From contig NZ_AWZT01000052.1 in NCBI RefSeq assembly GCF_000472525.1, positions 1 through 46,691 of the forward strand: a stretch of DNA of 46,691 bases. The letters are read 5' to 3'. The notes below the pieces were generated by a model, which did no database searches, had not been told where the DNA came from, and worked only from the letters and a program-made list of their open reading frames with translations. Positions 1 through 9,254 of the stretch are shown piece by piece (positions within the stretch are counted from its first letter, which is position 1; every line of letters starts with the position of its first letter). The translations under genes and the position numbers were made by a program. The DNA comes from Paraburkholderia dilworthii (lineage in GTDB: Bacteria > Pseudomonadota > Gammaproteobacteria > Burkholderiales > Burkholderiaceae).

Positions 1-318
1 GCGCTTTGCCCGGAGCATGAAGTCAACCGTGTGCCCGGCTCGATCAACCGCCCGATATAGGTAGACCCACTTGTCACGAATTTTCAGATAGGTCTCGTCG
101 ACACGCCACGACCGTCCGGCGAGCGTGTCGAATCGATTCCAACGTTTGACGAACTCCGGCGTATAGTGCATCACCCAACGGAGGATTGTCGTGTGGGCCA
201 GAGCCACGCTGCGCTCGGCCATCATCTCGACAAGGTCGCGCAGGCTGAGCTTGTAGCGTAGATGCCAGCGAACGCAGAGGATGATTACGTCACCGTCAAA
301 GTGGCGGCCCGCAAACAA
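1..318 (-). CDS. IS6-family transposase, N-terminal part (runs off left edge)
   Basis: The minus strand translates from a TTG at 318 into a typical IS6-family N-terminus. It contains FDGDVIILCVRWHLRYKLSL, then LVEMMAERSV, TTILRWV, and the first catalytic Asp in WRVDETYLKIRDKWVYLYRA. No ATG lies in frame between the upstream stop and this segment, so TTG 318 is the best start I can offer; a CTG or a lost start is possible. The remaining catalytic residues would be beyond position 1. It differs from the IS6 transposases at 6971 and 12408, so it is a separate element type. Confidence 0.75.
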   Translation of the reverse strand, partial: MFAGRHFDGDVIILCVRWHLRYKLSLRDLVEMMAERSVALAHTTILRWVMHYTPEFVKRWNRFDTLAGRSWRVDETYLKIRDKWVYLYRAVDRAGHTVDFMLRAKR

Positions 319-412
319 CTCCTTCAGGTTCTGGCGCTTGCTTATTGGTGGCCCTCTTATCGGTCAGCCCGTTACGATAACCGAATTGATCGCCTTATTT
401 GCACCAGTTCCC
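1..412 (-). mobile_element. IS6-family element, partial, cut by the left window edge
   Basis: The block holds the 5' part of an IS6/IS26-type transposase reading leftward out of the window. Its outer end is at 396-412, which read on the minus strand is GGAACTGGTGCAAATAA. That closely matches the end found at 7839-7855 (GGTTCTGGTGCAAATAG) and the general GGTTCTGTYGCAAA ends of IS6 elements. The other end and any target duplication lie outside the window. Confidence 0.75.
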
Positions 413-636
413 TTGCGATAACTGACCTGGCAGCGCCCCGCCAACGCGCTCGCAGCGCGGTTCACGATAGACAGACAGGATCCTCATCGACAGTGCGGGC
501 GGTAGAGGCGGCCATGCGCCGTGACGCCGCTTTGCACGGTATTGCCGCCGCTTCCCGAGTGCTGCCGGGTTGTGACCGAAACCCGACCGGTTTGGCTGGA
601 TGGTACGACGATCGCTCTTTTCAAATCTGAGGTGGT

Positions 637-1560
637 ATGGATACGATACAAAGTATGCGGGTGTTCCTTAGGATCGTCAAAACGGGCAGCTTCACCGTCG
701 CGGCTCAATCGCTCGACTCGACGACCGGCGCCATGTCTCGCGCGGTGTCAGAACTGGAAACACGCCTGCGAATCCGCCTGCTGAACCGTTCAACGCGGCG
801 TCTTGCCCTCACGCCCGCTGGCGAACGATATATGCAACGCTGTCAGCAGATCCTGGCCGATCTCGACAACGCAGAGGAGGAGGCGAGCGGCGCGCACGAA
901 CATCCAGCCGGCACGTTGCGGATGTTCAGCTTCGCGAGCATGGGTCAGCACTACGTGCTGCCGGCGATCTCACGGTACCGTGCCCAGTATCCAGAGGTGA
1001 CGGTCGAACTAACTCTGTCACAGAGCGCGCCCGATCTGTTCGGAGGAGGCAGCGATGTAGCCGTCATTGCTGCTCCTTCGCTTTCTGACTCGGAGATGGT
1101 TTCTCACCTGCTCGGCGCGACGTACAGCATTCTGTGCGCTTCACCACACTACGTGCGTTCGCGGGGCGCACCGGAGAAACCGGGTGATCTGTTGCAACAT
1201 GAGTGCCTGATCTTGAACACACCTGCTTTTCCGCCGCACGAGTGGCTGCTCGAAGGCCCCGGTGGCAGCGAACTGATTGAGGTTCGCGGCCCCTTGCAGG
1301 TGAACATCGCCGAATCGCTCGTGGTAGCCATTCGTGAAGGGATGGGCATCGGCATGCTGCCGTTGTATGCCGCCGTAGACGGTATGCGTGACGGCACACT
1401 GGTTCGCGTGCTGCCCCATCACACGTTGCAGAACATGAATATTTACGCGCTCTATCCGTCGCGCAAGTTCATCGATGCAAAGACACGGACGTGGGTCGAC
1501 TTCCTGCGCACCTACTTGCCGGAAGTCATTGCACGCGACAAAGCACTGCTTGCCGGCTGA
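637..1560 (+). CDS. LysR-family transcriptional regulator
   Basis: This 307-residue protein has the usual LysR length. The winged helix-turn-helix covers about residues 1-60 (MRVFLRIVKTGSFTVAAQSL, then AMSRAVSELETRL and LLNRSTRRLALTPAG). A periplasmic-binding-like effector domain follows from about residue 90 to 300. A good ribosome site (GAGGTGG) sits just before the ATG at 637. It is convergent with the FUSC exporter downstream, with 52 bases between the stops, so it is not placed like a classical divergent regulator of that gene. Many CrgA/AaeR-type LysR proteins of this shape control aromatic-acid genes, but the effector cannot be read from the sequence. Confidence 0.93.
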   Translation: MDTIQSMRVFLRIVKTGSFTVAAQSLDSTTGAMSRAVSELETRLRIRLLNRSTRRLALTPAGERYMQRCQQILADLDNAEEEASGAHEHPAGTLRMFSFASMGQHYVLPAISRYRAQYPEVTVELTLSQSAPDLFGGGSDVAVIAAPSLSDSEMVSHLLGATYSILCASPHYVRSRGAPEKPGDLLQHECLILNTPAFPPHEWLLEGPGGSELIEVRGPLQVNIAESLVVAIREGMGIGMLPLYAAVDGMRDGTLVRVLPHHTLQNMNIYALYPSRKFIDAKTRTWVDFLRTYLPEVIARDKALLAG

Positions 1561-1612
1561 CCGCCGGTGAGCGATAGAGATGGCCTCCACTCTCGTAAGG
1601 CCGGCCTCGCGC

Positions 1613-3793
1613 TCAGCTCGCGTAAAAGGGAGCATCCCGATCGAGCAGGGCGCTTCGGATGAAGTGCAGGTAGCTCAGAATCCGCTGCATTCGATGACGT
1701 CTTTCGCGATTCTCATGCAGCGAGTCACGCAAGGACTGCGCTATCCGGATCGCTGTGTCGACGGATGCCAGCGCATGCGTGAGTCTACTCATGTCGGGGT
1801 ATTCGAACAGCTCTGCCAGATCGCGCCTGACCGCATCGACCGAGGTACGCCATCCCGGTTGCAATCGCGCCGCGTAGGGTGCGTCGAGCGCCTCGTTGCG
1901 AAGATCGATTGCCGAGTGTCCAACTTCGAGGGTGACGAGCATCCATCGCAGCGCATCGCGATGCTGTGCGGAGCGCTTCATCAGGAGCATGCGCAGCTGG
2001 AACATCAGGTCGTGCGTGCCTGAGTGGAACTGCTGGTTGAGTCCGGTGAGCGCTCCCTTGCATGCGAGCACGACCTGTCGCCGTAGATCGCGCTTGATGT
2101 TCCCGATCCGCCAAGGCATCTCCGTCGGAAAAATCACGGTGAAAACCAGGCAGGAAACGAGCATACCTGCGACCACCGCGATGCCGTTGTTGATGAGGAG
2201 ATCCGGCGCATAGACGATCACGTTGTCCGGCCCGGCAAGCAGGCAAAAGAACACACAAAAGCCGACGCCGTATCCGCTCGTGCCGGGACGCATCGCCAGA
2301 AACGCACCGAACGCCAGCAGGGGCGCCAGCGCAACGCACAGCAGCGGAAAACCGTCGATGTTCGGATATACGTAACACGTAACCAGATAACCCGCCACGG
2401 CTGCAAGTGACGCCCCCGCCGCCATTTGAGCGACGAGCTTTGGCGGGTTCGGCGATACCGAACTGAGGGCGCACGCTATCGCAGCCGCTATTACGGCGAG
2501 GCCGCCGCTCGGCCAATCGGTCGCGATCCAGAACGCCCCCATGCCAGCGACGGCCACCGCCGTACGCAAAAACGTGATCGCCACGACGTACATGTTGGTC
2601 TTGACGACGTATTTCGTCACCGATCGTTCGAGAACGTGGTTGTGGTCCGCCAGCGACGCGTATGTCTGCGTATAGCGCAGGACTTCAACAACAAAGCGAT
2701 ACAGAAGCTCCATCGTCGTATCGAAGTCGAGCAATAATTCCGGCGCGGAGGTCTCAAACGAACGCCGTGTCTCGCGCACGCGTGGCGGCAGCGTTGCCTG
2801 CAAGGCACCAAGTTCAGCCACCGCGCTCGCAACCCGCACCGCATCGGTCGTCGATGGATCGTTCTGTCTGGCGAGCAGGCCTGAAAGCTCACGAAAGTAT
2901 GGCGACGCCGCTTCAATGACCGGCTTTACCTGCCCCGCATGCATGCGCTTTAACAACTGGTGAAGCGCGTGCAGTCTCGTCCACGCGTCCATGAATTCGC
3001 TATTGAGTCGGACAAGCCGCCGGCTTCGGACACGCATGTTCGGATCTTCGAACGAAGCGAAGCCCCGGGCCGCTTCGAAGCCCACGATTTCATCGACCAG
3101 ATCCGCGAACCGTGTTTCGAAAGCACCGTTTTCGACCCGCTCGCCGAGCACGCTCGCCGCAAAGGCAGAAAAGCTGGCATAACGGGTGCGCAGTGTGTGT
3201 TGCAACGCCGTACTCGATCGTAGCGGCAACACTAGCGCGCTGACCGCGCTGGAGCACAGAATGCCGATCGTCACTTCAGCGGCGCGTGTCAGTGCGGCCA
3301 GAAACAAACCGTTTGGCGCCATGACGGTTGGAATGCCGATCAGTGCTGCGGTGTACCCCGCGAGCACGAAGCCGTACCACCGGAAATGGCGATACCGGAC
3401 TGCCGCAGCCGTGCAGGCACCGATCCATATCGTCATCCCAAGCATGTATAACTCGGGCTGTTGAACAAACACGCCGCCCAGCACTAACGCGGCGATCATC
3501 CCGGCGGCTGTTCCTAGGATCCGATAGAAGCTCTTTGCCAAAACCATGCCGCTCATCGGCTGCATCAGGACGAACACCGTCACCATGGCAGTGCGCGGAC
3601 TCGGCAGTTCCAGCAGCATCGCGATGCCCATCGCGAGCAGGGCGGCGCTCACCGTCTTTAACAGGTGCAGCCAGACAAGACCGTCGCCTGCCATCCATTG
3701 CCTGGCAACCAGCTTCGTCGCGCGCGCCCAAACCGACAATCGCGCGGATCCGGCCAGGGTTCGCCGCGCCGCTTTCCCGTTCCTCATCAACAC
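1613..3793 (-). CDS. FUSC-family (AaeB/YccS-like) inner-membrane exporter
   Basis: This 726-residue protein has the FUSC layout. An N-terminal membrane bundle (about residues 45-185, including a run resembling MVTVFVLMQPMSGMVLAKSF) is followed by a long soluble helical region. A second bundle (about residues 400-545) and a C-terminal cytoplasmic part complete it. FUSC proteins include the AaeB aromatic carboxylic acid efflux pump and YccS. Small-acid or aromatic export is therefore plausible, but the substrate is not shown. The start is a GTG at 3793 preceded by GGGAAG; an in-frame ATG at 3787 is an alternative. No membrane-fusion (AaeA-like) partner or small AaeX-like gene is adjacent, which is unusual for the AaeB subgroup. 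Confidence 0.88.
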   Translation of the reverse strand: MLMRNGKAARRTLAGSARLSVWARATKLVARQWMAGDGLVWLHLLKTVSAALLAMGIAMLLELPSPRTAMVTVFVLMQPMSGMVLAKSFYRILGTAAGMIAALVLGGVFVQQPELYMLGMTIWIGACTAAAVRYRHFRWYGFVLAGYTAALIGIPTVMAPNGLFLAALTRAAEVTIGILCSSAVSALVLPLRSSTALQHTLRTRYASFSAFAASVLGERVENGAFETRFADLVDEIVGFEAARGFASFEDPNMRVRSRRLVRLNSEFMDAWTRLHALHQLLKRMHAGQVKPVIEAASPYFRELSGLLARQNDPSTTDAVRVASAVAELGALQATLPPRVRETRRSFETSAPELLLDFDTTMELLYRFVVEVLRYTQTYASLADHNHVLERSVTKYVVKTNMYVVAITFLRTAVAVAGMGAFWIATDWPSGGLAVIAAAIACALSSVSPNPPKLVAQMAAGASLAAVAGYLVTCYVYPNIDGFPLLCVALAPLLAFGAFLAMRPGTSGYGVGFCVFFCLLAGPDNVIVYAPDLLINNGIAVVAGMLVSCLVFTVIFPTEMPWRIGNIKRDLRRQVVLACKGALTGLNQQFHSGTHDLMFQLRMLLMKRSAQHRDALRWMLVTLEVGHSAIDLRNEALDAPYAARLQPGWRTSVDAVRRDLAELFEYPDMSRLTHALASVDTAIRIAQSLRDSLHENRERRHRMQRILSYLHFIRSALLDRDAPFYAS

Positions 3794-3983
3794 GGACTAC
3801 TTCCCTTGCCTGCTAAAAATGAGGCCATTGGACGCGGCGTCGCACTTCGTACCTGAAACCGCCTTACAAGAGGAGCCCAGACCCGGAAGGTCCGGGCGAA
3901 GCCACCGGGAACCCGGCGGCGGAGGTATTCGGATATTGGCAAAACCGGCCTGCTCTCACGTTTCTGGCAAGAGCGGCCATGTT

Positions 3984-4364
3984 TCATTCTTGAGGTCTGG
4001 TGTCACTCGGCGCCCGTAGCGAGTTCAGCGCGTACACGCCCGTTTGCCTGGCTTGGTGAGCGGTGTCGATCCGGGGCGAATACGTAGACACCGCCGCAGT
4101 GTCAGCCGCGCGACCCGACTGCGACGAACCGGCTGCCGCGCCACCTACCGCATTGTTCTGTGCGGCAACCTTGGCTTCAGCAGCCTGGATGTCCGCCGGA
4201 TAAGTCGTGTTGTCACCGTCGCCCGGATGATAACCAGCCTTCTCCAGTTGGATGAGTTCTGCGCGCACCTGTGCACGCGTGAGAGGCGCGTTCGATTGGG
4301 CGAACACGGCAACCGGAGCAGCAAGGGCAGCGGCGACAACAACGGCTTGAATCAGGGACTTCAT
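3984..4364 (-). CDS. DUF4148 small secreted protein
   Basis: The 126-residue product begins with a clear Sec signal peptide (MKSLIQAVVVAAALAAPVAV, cleavage near FAQ-SN). It then shows the LTRAQVRAELIQLEKAGYHP block that defines the DUF4148 proteins abundant in Burkholderia. The family has no assigned function; members are small periplasmic proteins. A strong ribosome site (GGAGGT) lies 7 bases before the ATG at 4364. The C-terminal 30 residues are not family-typical and may have been altered. The upstream neighbour on the same strand is none; the FUSC gene begins 190 bases downstream. Confidence 0.88.
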   Translation of the reverse strand: MKSLIQAVVVAAALAAPVAVFAQSNAPLTRAQVRAELIQLEKAGYHPGDGDNTTYPADIQAAEAKVAAQNNAVGGAAAGSSQSGRAADTAAVSTYSPRIDTAHQARQTGVYALNSLRAPSDTRPQE

Positions 4365-4731
4365 GGTGACTACCTCCGGACTTTGTCTAGACCTGCTACG
4401 AGCAGCCTGTTCGCAATCAGTAGCGGTAGTCTAGGTACATGGATGCTTAGGATTAAGAGCCATGTCTGGAGAGGATCGTTGTCGCAATTGGGTTAACCTA
4501 ATATCGCGGATGGTTCCGCCGCGACACCACACGGGCGCCGCGCTAGCCAGCAACGGTCCCTCAAAGGCGGTGTTATTCAAAAATAGAGATGGAAATCGCT
4601 GCAACGAGTGTATTGCATGCATGATTACCGAAACCGATACTGCTTTCGTAGCGCCGTCCTTGGGAACTGTGGCGGGTCAGCTTTTCAGGCGCGCGTAAAG
4701 GAGTTCCATCGCACCGACCCGCGTCGATCCG
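4365..4731. other. Intergenic, no gene seen
   Basis: These 367 bases contain the promoter region of the DUF4148 gene on the minus strand. I see no RNA gene, repeat or convincing reading frame. AAAGGAG at 4697-4703 lies 28 bases before the ATG at 4732 and is too far away to be its ribosome site. Confidence 0.5.
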
Positions 4732-5110
4732 ATGCTGGCCATCAGAAGAGTCGTCAATGGACGCAGAATTGCCACTTATATGTTCAGCGGTTTAATCAAC
4801 AACATAATGCTGTTGCGCGGTGCCATGCTGCTTGCGCCGATTTTCATCATGGGGCTCATAACCGGGAACCCGATCTGGTTCCGGGTGTAGATCGTCACGG
4901 TGTCGGTCTTCATTGCAGCGGATCGCTCACGCCTCGCTCCGCTTGGCGTGCTGTTGCACACGCTCGTCATAGGGTGCTGCTTTCTTACCATGACCGCATC
5001 GCTCGGGAAGCCGGGAACGTTCGTGATCGCGTCCGTGCTGCTTGCAATCGCCTGCGTGGCCATCACCGATGCAGGCGTCGGAATGCGCTGGACCGGCAGC
5101 CGCTCCGGCC
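4732..5110 (+). pseudogene. Broken integral membrane protein gene (possibly FUSC-like)
   Basis: From an ATG at 4732 the frame encodes a short basic N-terminus (LAIRRVVNGRRIATYMFSGL) and a membrane segment ending IFIMGLITGNPIWFRV. It then meets a TAG at 4888-4890. The same frame continues after the stop with more hydrophobic segments (VSVFIAADRS, VLLHTLVIGCCFLTMTASLG, FVIASVLLAIACVAI). Coherent membrane sequence on both sides of the stop, in one frame, argues for a nonsense-mutated gene. The family assignment is weak; the topology resembles half-size FUSC-type proteins. Homology appears to end where the K+ channel gene begins. Confidence 0.5.
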
Positions 5111-5518
5111 ATGGTCCTGTGCCTGATGCTGCAAGGTGGGGTGGTAGCCGTCTGCCTGCGCCGGTACGCGCGCTTCCGGCGTAGCGTTAAGGGGCAGGAC
5201 ATGTTGTGGGTGGACGTCCTCCTATTGATAAGTGTGATGTTGCTGACCTTGCTCTGCAATTTCGCCCAGATGGCAATCTGGGCGGCGCTGTTCATGCTCT
5301 TGGGCGAGTTTTCCGATTTCACCACTGCTCTGTATCATTCCGCGGTCAACTTCATCACGCTGGGTTACGGCGACATTGTCATGTCCAACAGCTGGCGCAT
5401 GCTCGGCCCAATCGAAGCTGCCAACGGCATCCTGATGTTCGGCGTCTCAACCTCAGTTATGACGGCTGCCGTTATGGATGTGATTAAGTACCATAATGCT
5501 CGGTTGCAAAAGCAGTAG
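5111..5518 (+). CDS. Two-TM potassium channel family protein
   Basis: The 135-residue frame from the ATG at 5111 has a first membrane segment, an RYARFRRSVKG basic linker and a second hydrophobic stretch. These are followed by the pore loop and selectivity filter NFITLGYGDIV and a last membrane helix (EAANGILMFGVSTSVMTAAV). That filter is the hallmark of K+ channels of the Ion_trans_2 family. Small proteins of this exact layout are common in Burkholderia. The frame is open further upstream (to 5042), but that part overlaps the broken membrane gene and looks non-native. It may be the intact half of a decayed locus; expression is uncertain. Confidence 0.72.
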   Translation: MVLCLMLQGGVVAVCLRRYARFRRSVKGQDMLWVDVLLLISVMLLTLLCNFAQMAIWAALFMLLGEFSDFTTALYHSAVNFITLGYGDIVMSNSWRMLGPIEAANGILMFGVSTSVMTAAVMDVIKYHNARLQKQ

Positions 5519-5898
5519 TCATGAAATTGCTGCACACGAGGCGCTCACGGCGATCCGGAGTGTGTGGCACGGCAGTTCCGCAGAACGATGGGCAGCTTGG
5601 GGCGCGCGGCGTATGGGACCAAGGTCCAATATTCGTCAGTGGGCGTCGGGCATATTCTTGAACCGAGGCGTTTTGCTTTCTGGGCATGTTGCGTCGAGTC
5701 GTGGCCGGCCAGCGCGTGGTCGTGCGCGCCGACGCAATCCCGCCACAGGGCTGCTCTCGGCCTCCTTGCAACCTGGCCGCAAACAGATTCAGTCATAGAA
5801 GAGGCTTTCGACGCGATCGCCCGTCCCCGGTGACGACGTCGCCTGTCGAATGACCAAATTCACAAAGACGGTGTATCTAGACGCGAAGGGGGCACTCC
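5519..5898. other. Intergenic, no gene recognised
   Basis: These 380 bases have open frames in several phases but none with a ribosome site and a recognisable protein. They separate the K+ channel from a decayed dehydrogenase, so they may be remnant coding DNA that has lost its signal. Confidence 0.4.
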
Positions 5899-6843
5899 AT
5901 GCGTCAAGCGAAAATTGTCATAGTCGGCGCAGGACTGGTTGGCGGGTCCGCGGCACTGTTTGCGGCCGTGACAATCCCGAGTGCGGAACTCGTCCTCATC
6001 GATGTTGCACGCGTGCGTGCCGAAGGACAGGCAATGGACCTCGCCCATGCCGCTGCGTTCTGGGGCGACAACCGCTTCTATGCCGGGGATTATGACAACG
6101 CGCGCGACGCGGACGTCGTCGTTATCACTGCGGGCGTCGGTGTGAAACCCGGGCAGACCCGCCTGGATCTCGCGCGTATCAATGCGGATATCGCAACGGA
6201 GATCGTGGATCGCATCGCGCCATTGGCGCCCTGGCAATCTACATTATTGCCAGCAACCCTTGCGACGTATTGGCGGGCGTCGTTCTCGAAAGTCTTCGGT
6301 GTGCGAGGGAGCGGGTTATCAGCACAGGCACCTCCCTCGACACCGGCCGATTGCGCTCGCTTTTGTCCGACAGGCTGAGTGTCGTGCCACCGGCGATCCA
6401 TGCTTCCGTGCTGGGCGAACATGGTGAGTCGGCGCTGATTCACTGGTCCGGCGCGGCGGTCTGCGGCATGCCTCTCGAACTGTTCCTTCAAGGAGTGGCA
6501 AAGAGCTTGGACCGGCCAGCCGCGACCTGATCCTGCGCTCCGTGCACGAAGCGGCCAAGCTCATCAAGGAAGGCAAGGGCGCCACCCATTACGGGATCGC
6601 CAGTGCGATTGGCAGGATCTGCCAAGCCATCGTGCACAACACTGATCTGATTCTGACCGTCGGCATTGTGCATACCGAAGTCGAAGGCGTGCCCCATGTG
6701 TGTTTATCGCTGCCGATGGTGATCAATGGCAGTGGGCTCATCTGCTCGCTTATCCCGAACTCAGTTCAGTGGAGCGAGACGCCCTGCGATGCAGCGCGCA
6801 GATCGTCAAGGAAGCGACCAACAGCTTGCTCCTCGCCCGGTAG
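5899..6843 (+). pseudogene. L-lactate/malate dehydrogenase family, frameshifted
   Basis: Joining three frames rebuilds a nearly full NAD-dependent lactate/malate dehydrogenase of about 310 residues. The first part, from ATG 5899, has the Rossmann motif GAGLVGGSAALFA, MDLAHAAAFWGD and KPGQTRLDLARIN. The frame is lost near 6235, where IYIIASNPCDVLAGVVLE, STGTSLDT and the catalytic LGEHGES continue in another phase. That phase stops at TGA 6528. Overlapping it, a third phase gives SRDLILRSVHEAAKLIKEGK and GIASAIGRI through LSLPMVINGSG. Near 6750 the phase changes again to give PELSSVERDALR and the end at TAG 6843. With at least three shifts it cannot make a working enzyme. Confidence 0.85.
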
Positions 6844-6915
6844 GAGCATCAGGCATGTTCCGGATAAACCGGACGACATCGGCAGGAGGAGGTTGATCAT
6901 GGCCAAGGTCTCGCC

Positions 6916-7757
6916 GGTTTTGTCGCAATAGCTATGCTGCGGTAAAGTGCAGGTTGCCAAAACTTTGCTTATGCCCACGATGACGAAGACCGCAACACCA
7001 CGAGTGGCCCTTGCTGCTGGCGTTGCCAAGATGCTGCAGCGGTTGCACTATCCGCTGGACGTGATGTTGTTGTGCGTGCGGTGGTATGTGGCCTGTTCGC
7101 TAAGTCTTCGGAATCTTGAGGAGATGATGGCTGAGCGCGCCATTGGCGTGGATCATTCAACAGTGCATCGTTGGGTCATCAAGTTGGTGCCTTTGTTCGG
7201 AAAGACATTTCGCAAGCACAAGCGCCCGGTGGGCAGGAGTTGGCGCATGGATGAAAGTTATATCAAGGTCAAAGGCTCGTGGAAATATCTTTATCGCGCC
7301 GTGGACAAGGCGGGCAACACCATCGACTTTCTGTTTAGAGCCAAGCGGGACAAGGCTGCTGCCCGGCGGTTTTTTGAAAAGGCAATCGGTCAGAACGGCT
7401 CGCCCGAGACGGTGACCATCGACAAGAGCGGTTCCAATCTGGCAGCGCTTTATGCGGTGAATGCCGAGCTCGAGACGCCCATCAAGATTCGTCAAGTCAA
7501 GTATTTGAACAACGTGGTCGAACAGGACCATCGGGCCATCAAACGCATCACTCGGCCGATGCAGGGGTTCAAGGACTTTGACTGCGCTCGCGTTATTCTC
7601 AGTGGCATTGAGACCATGCACATGATCAAGAAAGGGCAGATGAAATGCCGGGGTAAAATCCCGCTGTCCGCTGCGCAGCAGTTCTACTCGCTCGTTTCAT
7701 AAGGTATCCTTTGGAGATCGCATTTTCTCGTCCCTTCCGTCTTACTGCGACACAACC
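6916..7757 (+). mobile_element. IS6-family insertion sequence, apparently complete
   Basis: The left end GGTTTTGTCGCAATA (6916-6930) pairs with TACTGCGACACAACC (7743-7757) as imperfect 15-bp inverted repeats, 13 of 15 matching. Between them lies one intact transposase gene. The total of 842 bp is normal for the family. I see no 8-bp target duplication. The element directly follows the dehydrogenase pseudogene. Confidence 0.85.
6971..7702 (+). CDS. IS6-family DDE transposase (intact)
   Basis: The frame gives about 243 residues from ATG 6971 (alternatives GTG 6947, ATG 6980). The DDE catalytic triad is visible: Asp in RSWRMDESYIKVKG, Asp in VTIDKSGSN, and Glu in NNVVEQDHRAIKR. Upstream are the family block LRNLEEMMAERAIGVDHSTV and the C-terminal GIETMHMIKKGQM. 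Family members move by replicative transposition and form cointegrates. This copy is related to, but not identical with, the broken copy at 12408-13104. Its intact frame makes it the most likely source of recent activity in the window. Confidence 0.92.
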   Translation: MPTMTKTATPRVALAAGVAKMLQRLHYPLDVMLLCVRWYVACSLSLRNLEEMMAERAIGVDHSTVHRWVIKLVPLFGKTFRKHKRPVGRSWRMDESYIKVKGSWKYLYRAVDKAGNTIDFLFRAKRDKAAARRFFEKAIGQNGSPETVTIDKSGSNLAALYAVNAELETPIKIRQVKYLNNVVEQDHRAIKRITRPMQGFKDFDCARVILSGIETMHMIKKGQMKCRGKIPLSAAQQFYSLVS

Positions 7758-7838
7758 GCTTTCCCTGTTTGCTGATCCCATGGTCGACCTGGCTTTCGCC
7801 ACTGTCGTAGGGCTCTGGCACGAGCCCGATGCACGCAC

Positions 7839-7909
7839 GGTTCTGGTGCAAATAGGTGGTGTGGTTAAAATGTTCAATGGCCAGCACTGCTAAGGACTAC
7901 TTATACCGC
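7839..7909 (-). mobile_element. IS6-family terminal scar
   Basis: The sequence starts with the end GGTTCTGGTGCAAATA. It continues with CAATGGCCAGCACTGC and GGACTACTTATACCGC, which matches the terminal 60-70 bases of the elements at 12352 and 15012. It breaks off just before the transposase stop codon region and joins a recombinase fragment. It is a leftover end with no gene. Confidence 0.7.
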
Positions 7910-8115
7910 TAGCGCATTCGGGAACGTGTCCGCTCGGGCCTGGCCAATGCACGCGCCAGGGGCAAGCGCCTCGGCCGGCCCAACGCGACACCGCGCGTGG
8001 TGAACAAGGCTTGACCCTGGTCAGGCAGGGAATGACCTACCAGCGGGCAGCCGGGCAATCGGGGGTGAGCATTTCCACGCTACTGCTCGCCCGCAGGAAA
8101 GGCAAGGCCGCCTGA
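7910..8115 (+). pseudogene. Serine recombinase (resolvase/invertase) C-terminal remnant
   Basis: The sequence translates as RIRERVRSGLANARARGKRL, which is the conserved linker leading to the DNA-binding tail of Tn3-type resolvases and invertases. It then meets a TGA at 8012-8014. The adjacent phase continues with QGLTLVRQGMTYQRAAGQSG and VSISTLLLARRKG, a plausible helix-turn-helix with the stop at 8115. The catalytic domain is absent and the junction is the IS6 scar, so this is a doubly damaged remnant. Confidence 0.65.
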
Positions 8116-8178
8116 CAGTCGAAAAAGTCGGTCGGCGACGCCAACCCCCGGAATGGCGCACTCGCGCGTCAGCTGCAC

Positions 8179-9189
8179 TCACTCCACGGCACCACCCGCG
8201 TAATTTCCTTGCCCGCGCAGACGCTTCACAATTCGGCCAAACGCGAGCCACTGCTGCGCGATCAATCCGCCGCCATACGAACGTCCTGAGCCATGCGGCA
8301 CGGGTAGCTGGTCGCGGATGCCGGTCGGCTCGACGGCGGCATTCCATGAAACGGTGCGGAACATCATGTCCCACCACGGAAACAGCACACCAAAATTACA
8401 GCCGTAAGCCGTGCCTTCATGGCCGTAGCCCACCGCGTGGTGGCGGCGGTGAAAGATCGGGCTAACGATGACGCGCTCGAGCAGCCAGCCGTAGGGCAGA
8501 CGCGCGTTGACGTGCTGAATGCTCTGCATGAAGTTGCTGACTGCCACCAGCACCACGAACTGGTTCGGCTGCACGCCGATAAACAGCGAGATCGCTGCGA
8601 AGAACGCGGCCTGGATGATGTCGTCGAGAAAGTGGTTGCGGTCATCGTTCCACAGGGACATCTGCTGCTGGCTGTGATGCACCGCATGCAGTTCCCACCA
8701 CACGCCGAAGCGATGCTGCCAGCGGTGATACCAGTAACCGGCGAAATCGAGCACCACCAGGTAAATCAGGAACGCGACGATCGGCTGATCGGTGACGCCC
8801 GGCCAGAGACTGTCGAGGTCGATGTTCGGGATGTCGTAGATCGAGAACAGGCTCTGCCAGTGATCGAACAGGGGCTGAAGCATGAAGAAGAACGCAATGT
8901 TGATGATGCCCAGCTTGGCGATCCACGTGTAGATCACATCTGCGCGCAGCGCCTTGCGATCCTGCCACTGCTCGATGGGATGCAGCGCTTCAAGCGGCCG
9001 TAACGCGAGATACGTCACGACGATTTCCACCACGCCGATGATGACCGAGTACAGTGCGTCATAGGTGTCTTCGTCGTAACGCATTAAGCCGAAGCGATAG
9101 AAGAACGGCTGCACGATGTCGACATATAAAAGCGTCTGCAGCGCGGACACCATATTGTCGAGTTGTGCGACGATTTCGTGAAACATCAA
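8179..9189 (-). CDS. Sterol desaturase / fatty acid hydroxylase family membrane protein
   Basis: This 336-residue membrane protein carries the di-iron histidine boxes of the fatty acid hydroxylase superfamily: HRWQH (H155, H159), HAVHH (H168, H171, H172) and HRRHH (H247, H250, H251). Hydrophobic segments lie near residues 45-65, 90-108, 135-152 and 190-218. The family hydroxylates or desaturates lipids using O2 at a non-haem di-iron centre; the substrate here is unknown. The YVTN beta-propeller gene begins upstream on the same strand, with 65 bases between them, and the two may be co-transcribed. The start at 9189 gives MMFHEIV; the second ATG is equally possible. Confidence 0.88.
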   Translation of the reverse strand: MMFHEIVAQLDNMVSALQTLLYVDIVQPFFYRFGLMRYDEDTYDALYSVIIGVVEIVVTYLALRPLEALHPIEQWQDRKALRADVIYTWIAKLGIINIAFFFMLQPLFDHWQSLFSIYDIPNIDLDSLWPGVTDQPIVAFLIYLVVLDFAGYWYHRWQHRFGVWWELHAVHHSQQQMSLWNDDRNHFLDDIIQAAFFAAISLFIGVQPNQFVVLVAVSNFMQSIQHVNARLPYGWLLERVIVSPIFHRRHHAVGYGHEGTAYGCNFGVLFPWWDMMFRTVSWNAAVEPTGIRDQLPVPHGSGRSYGGGLIAQQWLAFGRIVKRLRGQGNYAGGAVE

Positions 9190-9254
9190 AAGCCTCGTGT
9201 TTTACCAGTTCTGTCAGTGCTGATGTGGCGGCAAGGTTGAGAGGGCCGCCCCGC

